Shown here: positions 1-6,520 of the stretch, in pieces
Numbering within the stretch: the stretch's first letter is position 1
How the letters are laid out: every line of letters starts with the position of its first letter
Assembly (NCBI GenBank): GCA_024231975.1
Contig: JAAEQB010000119.1
Span: 1-14,851 of the forward strand
Length of the DNA stretch: 14,851 bases
Source of the DNA: Allobosea sp.
GTDB taxonomy: Bacteria > Pseudomonadota > Alphaproteobacteria > Rhizobiales > Beijerinckiaceae
Reading direction: 5' to 3'
Made by a program: the position numbers and the translations under genes
Notes under the pieces: model-generated
What the model saw: the letters and a program-made list of their open reading frames with translations, nothing else
Databases searched by the model: none
Told to the model about the DNA's origin: nothing

Positions 1-1
1 A

Positions 2-313
2 TTTTGGGGCCGGAAATACCCGGCCATCGCCCTGGCCTGGCGCCGGAACTGGGATCGCGTCATCCCGTTTTTCGCGTTCCCCGAGGGCGTGCGGAAGATC
101 ATCTATACGACGAACGCGATCGAGGCCCTGAACGCCAAGCTCCGGCGCGCGGTCAAAATCCGGGGGCATTTCCCAACCGACGACGCTGCGACAAAGCTGA
201 TCTATCTCGTCTTGCGCGATGCGGCGGCCGAGTGGAAAATGGCCCCGCGCGAATGGGGCGAAGCAAAGTCCCAGTTCGCCATTTTGTTCGAGGACCGCTT
301 CATCACACGGTGA
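2..313 (+). CDS. IS256-family (mutator-type) transposase, C-terminal part, cut by the window edge
   Basis: About 103 residues are visible in the frame starting at base 2. They contain the C-terminal catalytic segment typical of IS256/mutator transposases: the TTNAIEALNAKLRR block, which carries the last acidic residue (Glu) of the DDE triad, preceded by a WGRKYPAI-like segment and followed by a RGHFP motif. The frame ends at TGA 311-313, 11 bases before the element's inverted repeat, as expected for the end of an intact IS256 copy. The transposase would cut and join the element ends in the cell. The 5' part lies outside the window, so intactness cannot be judged. Its N-terminal counterpart type appears in the other copy at the right edge. 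Family assignment is firm; the exact element is not named. Confidence 0.93.
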   Translation, partial: FWGRKYPAIALAWRRNWDRVIPFFAFPEGVRKIIYTTNAIEALNAKLRRAVKIRGHFPTDDAATKLIYLVLRDAAAEWKMAPREWGEAKSQFAILFEDRFITR

Positions 314-324
314 AGCTCAAACCG

Positions 325-352
325 CCCCGGACACAAAAATTCAGACAGTCCC
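325..352. repeat. Right terminal inverted repeat of the left IS256-family element
   Basis: This 28-base segment lies 11 bases after the transposase stop codon. Reverse-complemented, it matches 23 of 28 positions of the left end of the second IS256-type copy at 14711-14738. Both start GGGACTGTC and end in TGTC-C/T-GGGG. That pairing defines the element border at about 352. The next 9 bases (353-361) do not match the 9 bases before 14711, so the inner flanks show no target duplication with each other. Confidence 0.85.
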
Positions 353-353
353 C

Positions 354-509
354 TGCGCAATGGCGCGCCGTTCCAGACGCCTTCTTTGAAAACCCGTCAG
401 AGGGAACGGACGCGCCGCTTTCTGCGAGCCATCGTCAACGATTGACGCGCGCGGTCGAGCGCCCCGCGCTCGCCGGACCTTGCCGCCACCAATTAAAACG
501 AGCCGCTTA
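354..509. other. Short intergenic stretch between IS256 end and dehydrogenase
   Basis: No gene is recognised in these 156 bases. I see no convincing -35/-10 pair and no good ribosome-binding site before the dehydrogenase ATG. The IS256 insertion has probably replaced or displaced the original upstream region, so dehydrogenase transcription may depend on read-through or a promoter in the element. Confidence 0.5.
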
Positions 510-1952
510 ATGCTTCACCCGAACCATATTTCAGGCGAATGGCTTCACTCCAGCGAAGCTGTCTCCAACATCAATCCGTCGAACACAGGTGACGTCATTG
601 CCGATTACGCTCATGCCAGCGCAGATGACACGCGGCAGGCGATTGCGGCGGCATCTGCGGCACAGCCAGCCTGGTCGCGGTCGTCGATCCAGCTGCGCCA
701 CGATATCCTGAAGACGGTCGGCGACGAAATCCTCGCGCGCAAGAGCGAACTCGGAACGCTGCTCTCGCGAGAGGAGGGCAAGGTTCTGGCGGATGGCATC
801 GGCGAGGTCGTGCGCGCTGGCCAGATCTTCCATTTCTTTGCCGGGGAGTGCCTGCGCCTGTCGGGAGAAAGGCTGGCATCGATCCGCCCCGGCGTCGAGG
901 TCGAGATTACCCGTGAGCCGGTCGGTGTGGTCGGGCTGATTACGCCGTGGAACTTTCCAATCGCGATCCCGGCCTGGAAGATCGCCCCGGCACTCGCCTA
1001 TGGCAACTGCGTGGTTTTCAAGCCGGCCGAGCTGGTGCCGGGATCTGCTCATGCGCTCGCCGACATCCTGGCACGAGCCGGCGTCCCCACCGGCGTCTTC
1101 AACCTTGTCATGGGATCGGGCTCCGTTGTCGGCGGCGCGATGCTCGCCAGCGATAAGGTCGATGCGATCTCGTTCACCGGCTCCGTCGCCACGGGGCGCA
1201 AGGTCGCGCAGGCATGTGTCGCATCCGACCGGATGAAGAAGATGCAGCTCGAAATGGGCGGCAAGAATCCGTTCATCGTGCTGGACGACGCCGATATCGA
1301 GACAGCCGTCGCCTGCGCGCTGAACAGCGCATTCTACCAGACCGGCCAGCGCTGCACAGCCTCGTCGCGCCTGATCGTTACGGAGGGCGTTCACGATCTC
1401 TTCGTGCAACGTCTGAGCGAGCGTGTGAGCGCACTGGTCGTCGATGACGCATTGAAGGCCGGAGCCGAGCTGGGTCCGGTCGTCGATCAACGGCAGCTCG
1501 AGCAGGATTTACGTTACATCCGCCTGGGTCAGGAAGAAGGCGCGCGACTCGTCTGTGGCGGCGACGTTCTGACCCGCGATACGCCGGGCTTCTATCTATC
1601 CCCGGCGCTTTTCACCGAGGTCGACCAGGGCATGGTGATTGCGCGGGAGGAAATCTTCGGACCCGTGGCGACGGTGACCCGCGTCAAGGATTATGACGCC
1701 GCGCTCGAAGTGGCCAACGACACGCAATTTGGACTCTCGGCCGGCATCTGCACGACCAGCCTCAAATATGCCAGCCATTTCAAGCGCAACGCTGAAGCAG
1801 GGACCGTAATGGTCAATCTGCCGACTGCTGGCACCGACTATCATGCGCCTTTCGGCGGTCGCAAAGGCTCGTCCTATGGGCCGCGCGAGAAGGGGCGATA
1901 CGCGCAGGAATTCTTTACGACGGTAAAGACCGCCTACACGTTCCCTGGCTAG
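510..1952 (+). CDS. Aldehyde dehydrogenase, alpha-ketoglutarate-semialdehyde (2,5-dioxovalerate) dehydrogenase type
   Basis: This 480-residue protein is full length for the NAD(P)+-dependent aldehyde dehydrogenase superfamily. The visible residues are the PWN motif (about 146-148), the cofactor-binding Lys in FKPAE (171), FTGS (222-225), the general-base Glu in LEMGG (248) and the catalytic Cys in GQRCTASSR (282). The C-terminal stretch with AGTVMVNLPTAGTDYH, FGGRKGSSYGPRE and an FFTTVKTAYT ending is typical of the enzymes that oxidise alpha-ketoglutarate semialdehyde to 2-oxoglutarate. That step belongs to the hydroxyproline, glucarate/galactarate and pentose routes in bacteria. I chose ATG 510 because GEWL near residue 9 aligns with the usual family start. 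An in-frame TTG at 480 would add ten unsupported residues. No clear ribosome-binding site is seen at either. The gene converges on the peptide-transporter operon. Substrate is inferred from family resemblance only. Confidence 0.88.
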   Translation: MLHPNHISGEWLHSSEAVSNINPSNTGDVIADYAHASADDTRQAIAAASAAQPAWSRSSIQLRHDILKTVGDEILARKSELGTLLSREEGKVLADGIGEVVRAGQIFHFFAGECLRLSGERLASIRPGVEVEITREPVGVVGLITPWNFPIAIPAWKIAPALAYGNCVVFKPAELVPGSAHALADILARAGVPTGVFNLVMGSGSVVGGAMLASDKVDAISFTGSVATGRKVAQACVASDRMKKMQLEMGGKNPFIVLDDADIETAVACALNSAFYQTGQRCTASSRLIVTEGVHDLFVQRLSERVSALVVDDALKAGAELGPVVDQRQLEQDLRYIRLGQEEGARLVCGGDVLTRDTPGFYLSPALFTEVDQGMVIAREEIFGPVATVTRVKDYDAALEVANDTQFGLSAGICTTSLKYASHFKRNAEAGTVMVNLPTAGTDYHAPFGGRKGSSYGPREKGRYAQEFFTTVKTAYTFPG

Positions 1953-1980
1953 GGCGTTCCTCGCGGCAAGCGAAAGCCGC

Positions 1981-2018
1981 GGACGATCTCACCATCCAGC
2001 TGGATCGTGAGATCGTCC
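1981..2018. terminator. 38-base near-perfect palindrome after the dehydrogenase gene, possible terminator
   Basis: GGACGATCTCAC at 1981-1992 is the exact reverse complement of GTGAGATCGTCC at 2007-2018. The interior ATCCAG/CTGGAT continues the pairing, and only the 1993/2006 pair (C/C) is mismatched. It begins 28 bases after the dehydrogenase stop and could form a 19-pair hairpin on either strand. There is no T-run after it, so classical intrinsic termination is uncertain. A 9-base direct repeat (CTCGGCGCC, at 2018-2026 and 2036-2044) follows immediately. Confidence 0.5.
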
Positions 2019-2098
2019 TCGGCGCCGCGTCTACGCTCGGCGCCTTCGCAGACGTGATCCGAATCTCGACCTTAATAGTTGCCAGCTAGATTCGCTAC

Positions 2099-2241
2099 GT
2101 GGTCTTGCCCTGGAAGTGCTTGAGCCTCTTCCTCGATGATGGGCGTATCGAAATCGACTCCAATGTCATCGAGCGCTCGATCAGGCCCTTGGCGCTAAGC
2201 AAGAAGAACACCCTTTTCACCGGCTCTGACGGCAACACCGA
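2099..2241 (+). pseudogene. IS66-family transposase (TnpC) fragment
   Basis: The frame reads FLDDGRIEIDSNVIERSIRP followed by LALSKKNTLFTGSDG. This is the characteristic C-terminal block of IS66-family TnpC transposases, including the glutamate of the D-D-E triad in NVIERSIRP. Only about 45 codons of homology remain. Upstream, the frame lacks the rest of the about 500-residue protein. Downstream, homology stops at the point where the cyclotransferase-like gene on the other strand ends (2242). It is a dead remnant marking an old insertion or deletion between the dehydrogenase and the transporter operon. Confidence 0.85.
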
Positions 2242-2697
2242 TCACGCGTCCTTCAGCAGCGTCTCCAGCTTTTCGATATAGGCCGGCGGGAGATTGTTGG
2301 CGCGCGCCCCCTTGAGCAGCGGCTCAACATAATGCGCTGGCGCCCCTGCCGGCCCCGACGGGTTGGGCATGTCGTAGGTCGTCGAGCGGACGACCTCGCC
2401 ATTGGCCGTGTGAAGGACAATGGACTTGTGAGCCCAATGGCCCTTGTCGGTGCCCGCCGACTTGTCCATGGCCGCCATGTCGCTGTCGGAGAGCTCGTAA
2501 TGAACGCCCCAGGTCTCGGCGCCCTTGGCGGGCACGAGCCGTGCGCCGTTATACGAGCCGTCCGTGGTCGTTCCGAAGGACAATTCGTAATCCTTCAGGC
2601 AGGCGATGCTGAGCGTCTTCGCCGACGGCGCGACGCCGTGGATCAAATCGATGTCCATTAGGTTGGCATAGGCGAAGTAATTCACTTCGATCTCCAT
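2242..2697 (-). CDS. Gamma-glutamylcyclotransferase-like protein, catalytic glutamate apparently absent
   Basis: This is a 151-residue protein of the GGCT fold. The NYFAYANLM start (6-14) corresponds to the usual YFAYGSN substrate loop. GAETWGVHYELSDSDMAAMD (59-78) matches the core strand and helix, and NNLPPAYIEKLETL (134-147) matches the C-terminal helix. Active family members release 5-oxoproline from gamma-glutamyl amines or peptides, using a Glu in a D-x-x-EG motif. Here that position reads MDKSAG, with Ala81 in place of Glu. The GSN loop is also altered to ANL. It may therefore bind rather than cleave a gamma-glutamyl-type ligand, or use another residue. ATG 2697 has no good ribosome-binding site but follows the stop of the 24-codon ORF by one base, which suggests translational coupling. 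It is the last gene of the transporter operon and ends against an IS66 relic. Confidence 0.8.
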   Translation of the reverse strand: MEIEVNYFAYANLMDIDLIHGVAPSAKTLSIACLKDYELSFGTTTDGSYNGARLVPAKGAETWGVHYELSDSDMAAMDKSAGTDKGHWAHKSIVLHTANGEVVRSTTYDMPNPSGPAGAPAHYVEPLLKGARANNLPPAYIEKLETLLKDA

Positions 2698-2698
2698 T

Positions 2699-2773
2699 TC
2701 AGGGTTGGATTGCGTTCGGAGCTTGCAAATTCAGGGGCGCTGCATCCTCGAACCAAAGGATCTGGGAGGTCAT
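2699..2773 (-). CDS. 24-residue ORF overlapping the end of the ATPase gene
   Basis: The start ATG (2771-2773) overlaps the TGA of the upstream ATPase gene as ATGA. It is preceded by a good purine-rich ribosome-binding site (GAGGGGG). The reading frame begins MTSQILWFEDAAPLNL and stops at 2699-2701, one base before the ATG of the cyclotransferase-like gene. I do not recognise the peptide. It could be a coupling leader, a true small protein, or the surviving start of a gene lost by deletion or frameshift. The good initiation signals favour translation; a function is not supported. Confidence 0.4.
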   Translation of the reverse strand: MTSQILWFEDAAPLNLQAPNAIQP

Positions 2774-3807
2774 CGCGCCCCCTCGGGTAGGGCTTCCCAG
2801 GTCTGCGGCAGCGCCGCGAGCGGGGCGAGCGCGTCGATCTCGGCGGCGCGATGACAACGAGCCTGCCGCCCGGCTCCGACGGCCGTGAGCGGCGGCGGCT
2901 CGGACCGGCACAGCGGCAGGGCGAAGGGACAGCGTGCGGCGAAACGACAGCCTGGCGGCGGGTCGACAAGATCGGGTGGGCCGCCGGGAATGGCGATCGG
3001 CTCGTCGCGGCTGCCGAGCCGCGGCAGCGCGTTCTTCAGGCCGAGCGTATAGGGATGGGCGGGCTTGCGGATGACATCCCGCGTCGGCCCGGTCTCGACG
3101 ATCATGCCGGCATACATCACCGCGACGCGCTCGCAATTCTCGACGACCAAAGCGAGGTCGTGCGTCACCAAGAGCAGCGAGAAGCCGAGCCGCTGCTGGA
3201 GCTCGCGCAGGCTGCGGAAGATCTGGTCCTGGACGACGACGTCGAGCGCGGTCGTCGGTTCGTCGGCGAGGACGAGCGGCGGCTCCAGCGCCAAAGCCAT
3301 GGCGATGATGGCGCGCTGGCGCATGCCGCCGGAGAACTGGTGGGGATAGTCTCGCGCCCGCTCCGGCGCGACGCCGACCATGGCAAGCAAATCTTGCGAG
3401 CGGCGCCAGGCCTCGGCGCGCGAGACATCGCGATGGGCGAGGATCGCCTCGGCGATCTGGTCGCCGACGCGCAGGACCGGATTGAGCGCATTGAGGGCGC
3501 TCTGCGTCACCATCGAGATGCCGGCCCAGCGCACGGCACGGCGCTGCTCCGAATTGGCGGTGACGAGGTCGCGCCTCTGAAAGGTAATGCTCCCGGCATC
3601 GATGCGGGCATTGCCCGGCATCACGCCCATCACGGCCTTGAGCAAGGTGCTCTTGCCGCAGCCGGACTCGCCGATCAGGCCGAGGTTTTCTCCCCGGCAG
3701 AGCTCCAGGTCGATGTCTGCGAGCGCACTGGCCGGCCCGCGCGGCGTGCCGTAACTCGCGAAAAGTCCGGCGATCGACAGAAGGGGAAGGGTTTTAATCG
3801 CCGGCAT
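2770..3807 (-). CDS. Peptide/nickel-type ABC transporter ATP-binding protein (DppD/OppD type)
   Basis: This is a 345-residue ATPase that would power import through the two permeases encoded just upstream. All nucleotide-binding motifs are present: Walker A GESGCGKST (46-54), Q-loop Gln102, signature FSGGMRQR (158-165), Walker B VLADEP (179-184), D-loop ALD and switch His216. After the ATPase core comes the oligopeptide-transporter C-terminal extension, beginning near HPYT. It carries four cysteines in the arrangement CRFAARCPFALPLC...CH (287, 293, 300, 318). In DppD-type proteins this cluster can hold an iron-sulfur centre; here that is an inference. The gene starts 4 bases after the permease stop and its own stop overlaps the next start, so it is in the operon. 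Confidence 0.93.
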   Translation of the reverse strand: MPAIKTLPLLSIAGLFASYGTPRGPASALADIDLELCRGENLGLIGESGCGKSTLLKAVMGVMPGNARIDAGSITFQRRDLVTANSEQRRAVRWAGISMVTQSALNALNPVLRVGDQIAEAILAHRDVSRAEAWRRSQDLLAMVGVAPERARDYPHQFSGGMRQRAIIAMALALEPPLVLADEPTTALDVVVQDQIFRSLRELQQRLGFSLLLVTHDLALVVENCERVAVMYAGMIVETGPTRDVIRKPAHPYTLGLKNALPRLGSRDEPIAIPGGPPDLVDPPPGCRFAARCPFALPLCRSEPPPLTAVGAGRQARCHRAAEIDALAPLAALPQTWEALPEGAR

Positions 3808-3811
3808 CGCG

Positions 3812-4675
3812 TCAGCCCGTGCTCAGGCGCGGATTGACGACCTGCTCATAGGCACGGCCGACGAAGTAGACCGCCGAGACCAGCACCATGATCGCGATGC
3901 CCGGCGGCACGACCCACCAGGGCGCGCGATACATCATCTGCGAGGCGTAGGCGTCGTAGACGATCGAGCCCCAGCTCACCACGGAAGGGTCGCCGAAGCC
4001 GAGGAAGCCGATGCTGGCCTCGGTGATGATCGCCCAGGCCAGCGCGAAGGCGACGCTGACCAGCGCGATCGGCATGATGTTGGGCGCGATCTCGCGGTAG
4101 ATGATCGTCAGGTCGCTGGCGCCGGTGATCCTGGCGGCGGCGATGAAAGGCATCTCGCGCAGCGACAGCACCTGCGCACGCACCACCCGCGCCGTCGAGC
4201 GCCACATCACCAGCGTCATGGCGATCACCATCGTCGTCAGGCTGCGGCCGGTGAGCGAGAGCACGATGATGATGAAGGGCAGGAAGGGCAGGCCAAGGAA
4301 CATGTCGGTCAGCCGCATCAGGAAGGAATCGATCCGGCCGCCGAAATAGCCGGAAATCAGGCCGATATTGACCCCGATCAGCACCGTGCCGAGCGCTGTC
4401 AGCCCGCCGACGAGCAATGCCGGGCGCGCCCCGACCAGCATCTGGCTGAGCACGTCGCGGCCGAGCAGGGTAGTGCCGAGCCAGTGCTGCCAGGAGGGCG
4501 GCGCAAGGCGCAGCAGCTTGCCGGCGGCGTCGTAATTGCGCGCCACCGGATCATAGGGCGCGATCGCGGGGCCGAGGATCGCGAGCGCCACGCAGATGCC
4601 AAGGATCACCAGGCCGGTGGGACCGAAGGGGCCGCGCCAGACCGCGCGGAAGAAGTCGAGGATGATGCTCGGCAT
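3812..4675 (-). CDS. ABC transporter permease, DppC/OppC type
   Basis: This is a 287-residue inner-membrane permease. It has the N-terminal segment with one membrane helix (about 20-40), the DppC-family HWLGTTLLGRDVLSQML motif (64-80) and a series of further hydrophobic helices. The EAA loop around 173-202 (EMPFIAAARITGASDLTIIY, then the REIAPN turn) contacts the ATPases. With the DppB-type permease it forms the translocation pore. It begins 2 bases after the stop of that gene, so the two are almost certainly co-translated. Confidence 0.93.
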   Translation of the reverse strand: MPSIILDFFRAVWRGPFGPTGLVILGICVALAILGPAIAPYDPVARNYDAAGKLLRLAPPSWQHWLGTTLLGRDVLSQMLVGARPALLVGGLTALGTVLIGVNIGLISGYFGGRIDSFLMRLTDMFLGLPFLPFIIIVLSLTGRSLTTMVIAMTLVMWRSTARVVRAQVLSLREMPFIAAARITGASDLTIIYREIAPNIMPIALVSVAFALAWAIITEASIGFLGFGDPSVVSWGSIVYDAYASQMMYRAPWWVVPPGIAIMVLVSAVYFVGRAYEQVVNPRLSTG

Positions 4676-4677
4676 GA

Positions 4678-5649
4678 TCAGGCGTAGACGATGCGTGGAT
4701 CGAGCAGACCGTAGAGCAGGTCCGCGATGAAGGTGCCGAACACGGTCAGCACGGCGATGAGCAGGAAGGCGGCCTGCGCGACGGGATAATCGGCGCGGCT
4801 GATCGCCTCGATCATCAGCAGGCCGAGCCCGGGCCAGGAGAACACCGTCTCGATCACCACCGAGCCGGCCACGGCCCAGCCGAGGATCATCGGCAGCGTC
4901 GTCGCCAGCGGCAGCAGCGCGTTGCGGGCGGCATGGCCGAAAAGGACGCGGCTCTCGCTCAGCCCCTTCATGCGGGCGAGCTCGATATAGTCCTCGCCGA
5001 TCGTCGACAGCATGGTCGAGCGCATCAGCAGCAGCGGAAAGCAGAGCTGGTAGAGCGTGTTGACCAGGAAAGGCAGCGCCAGATGGTGCAGGAAGTCGGC
5101 CGAGAGATACATCCGCCAGTCCTGCTCGGGGAACATCCCCGGCGTCACGATATGGCCGATCGGGAAGAGGTCGAGCTTGATCGAAAACAGCAGGATCGCG
5201 AGCATGCCGAGCCAGAACAGCGGGGCCGATTGCAATGCGGTCGCGGTGAAGACGAGGCTGACCTCGGCGGCGCCACCGCGCTTCCAGGCGGCGATCGCGC
5301 CGATGACCGCGCCGATGAGATAGGCAGCGAGCATCGAGGGCAGGATCAGCAGCAGCGTGTTGAGCAGCCTCCCCTGGATCATCTCGAAGACCGGCCGGTT
5401 GGTCTGGAACGAAAAGCCGAAATCGAGAGCGCAGAGATTGCGCAGATAGATCAGATATTGCTCGAACAGCGGCCGATCGAGACCGAATTGCTGGCGCATC
5501 GCTTCCTGCGCCTTGGGGTAGAGCGAAGGGCTGATCACGGTCGCAGTCGGGTCGCCCGGCAGCAGCCGGAACAGGAAGAACATCAGCGTCGCCATGGCGA
5601 ACAGCGTCAGGACCATGTGCCAGAAGCGGCGCAGGAGATAGCCGGCCAT
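4678..5649 (-). CDS. ABC transporter permease, DppB/OppB type
   Basis: This is a 323-residue inner-membrane permease. The N-terminus (YLLRRFWHMVLTLFAMATLM, then FRLLPGDPT near 27-35) is diagnostic of the DppB family. It is followed by a periplasmic region around 40-95 and several hydrophobic helices. The EAA loop lies around 218-247 (GEDYIELARMKGLSESRVLF). It starts 3 bases after the preceding ATPase gene stop. Full length and without interruptions. Confidence 0.93.
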   Translation of the reverse strand: MAGYLLRRFWHMVLTLFAMATLMFFLFRLLPGDPTATVISPSLYPKAQEAMRQQFGLDRPLFEQYLIYLRNLCALDFGFSFQTNRPVFEMIQGRLLNTLLLILPSMLAAYLIGAVIGAIAAWKRGGAAEVSLVFTATALQSAPLFWLGMLAILLFSIKLDLFPIGHIVTPGMFPEQDWRMYLSADFLHHLALPFLVNTLYQLCFPLLLMRSTMLSTIGEDYIELARMKGLSESRVLFGHAARNALLPLATTLPMILGWAVAGSVVIETVFSWPGLGLLMIEAISRADYPVAQAAFLLIAVLTVFGTFIADLLYGLLDPRIVYA

Positions 5650-5652
5650 GAT

Positions 5653-6498
5653 TCAGAGCGCCGCTTGCTGGAGAGCGGGCGGCGGCACCCGGACGATATC
5701 GGGATCGGCCGAGGGGATCGCGGCGATCAGCATGCGCGTATAGGGATCGCTCGGCGCTGACAGCACCTGCTCGACCGGGCCGGTCTCGACGATGCGGCCG
5801 CGATACATGATCGCCAGCCGGTCGCAGACCGCGCCGACGGTGGCAAGGTCATGGGTGATGTAGAGCATCGCGATGCCGCGCTGGCGGGCGAGGCGCTTGA
5901 GCAGGCGCACGATCTCCCATTTGATCGAGACGTCGAGCATCGAGACCGGCTCGTCGGCGACGAGGAAGCGCGGCTCGAAGATGATCGCGCGGGCAATGCA
6001 GACGCGCTGGCGTTGCCCGCCGCTGAGTTGGTGCGGGTGCTTGCCGAGATAGCTCTCGGGCGGAGTGAGGCCGACCTCTAAGAGGACCGAGCGGACGCTC
6101 GCGGCGATGGCGGCGCGGTTGCGGACGCCTTGGTAGAGCAGCGGCCGCCCGACCAGATCCTCGACCGTGTGCTGCGGGTTGAGGGCGCCGTACGGGTCCT
6201 GGAAGACCATTTGGACCTGGCGGTGGAAGGCCTTCCTGTCGCGGGCTCGGGCGGCGATGCTGTCGGTGCCGTCGATCCGGATCGCGCCCGAGGTCGGCGT
6301 CTCCAGTCCGACCAGCAGGCGCCCGGTGGTCGACTTGCCGCTGCCGGATTCGCCGACGAGGCCGAGCACCTCGCCGGCGCCGATCTCGAAGCTGACGCCC
6401 TCGACCGCCCGCGTGACCTCGCCGCGCCGGCCGGGCAGCAGCGAGCGCAGACCTGCCGCCGCGGCATAGTGCTTGGTCAGGTCGCGGACTTCGATCAT
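5653..6498 (-). CDS. Peptide/nickel-type ABC transporter ATP-binding protein (DppF/OppF type)
   Basis: This is a 281-residue ATPase, the partner of the DppD-type ATPase. Motifs seen are Walker A GESGSGKST (49-57), Q-loop Gln100 in FQDPYGALNP, signature LSGGQRQR (158-165), Walker B LVADEP (179-184), D-loop SMLD and switch His216 in THD. It is shorter than many DppF proteins and lacks the C-terminal cysteine cluster seen in the other ATPase. The start (ATG 6498) lies 22 bases after the substrate-binding protein stop. It is unusual but not unique to have DppF directly after the binding protein and DppD after the permeases. Confidence 0.92.
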   Translation of the reverse strand: MIEVRDLTKHYAAAAGLRSLLPGRRGEVTRAVEGVSFEIGAGEVLGLVGESGSGKSTTGRLLVGLETPTSGAIRIDGTDSIAARARDRKAFHRQVQMVFQDPYGALNPQHTVEDLVGRPLLYQGVRNRAAIAASVRSVLLEVGLTPPESYLGKHPHQLSGGQRQRVCIARAIIFEPRFLVADEPVSMLDVSIKWEIVRLLKRLARQRGIAMLYITHDLATVGAVCDRLAIMYRGRIVETGPVEQVLSAPSDPYTRMLIAAIPSADPDIVRVPPPALQQAAL

Positions 6499-6520
6499 CG
6501 GTGCAAGGCTCGCGCAGCGG

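Noticed and set aside
480..509. Earlier TTG start for the dehydrogenase, adding ten residues
   Set aside because: The added residues have no family support, there is no ribosome-binding site, and the ATG at 510 places the conserved GEW motif at the usual distance from the N-terminus.
531..1490. Long minus-strand open frame opposite the dehydrogenase
   Set aside because: It is a high-GC antisense frame with no recognisable domain; the + strand gene has all catalytic motifs.
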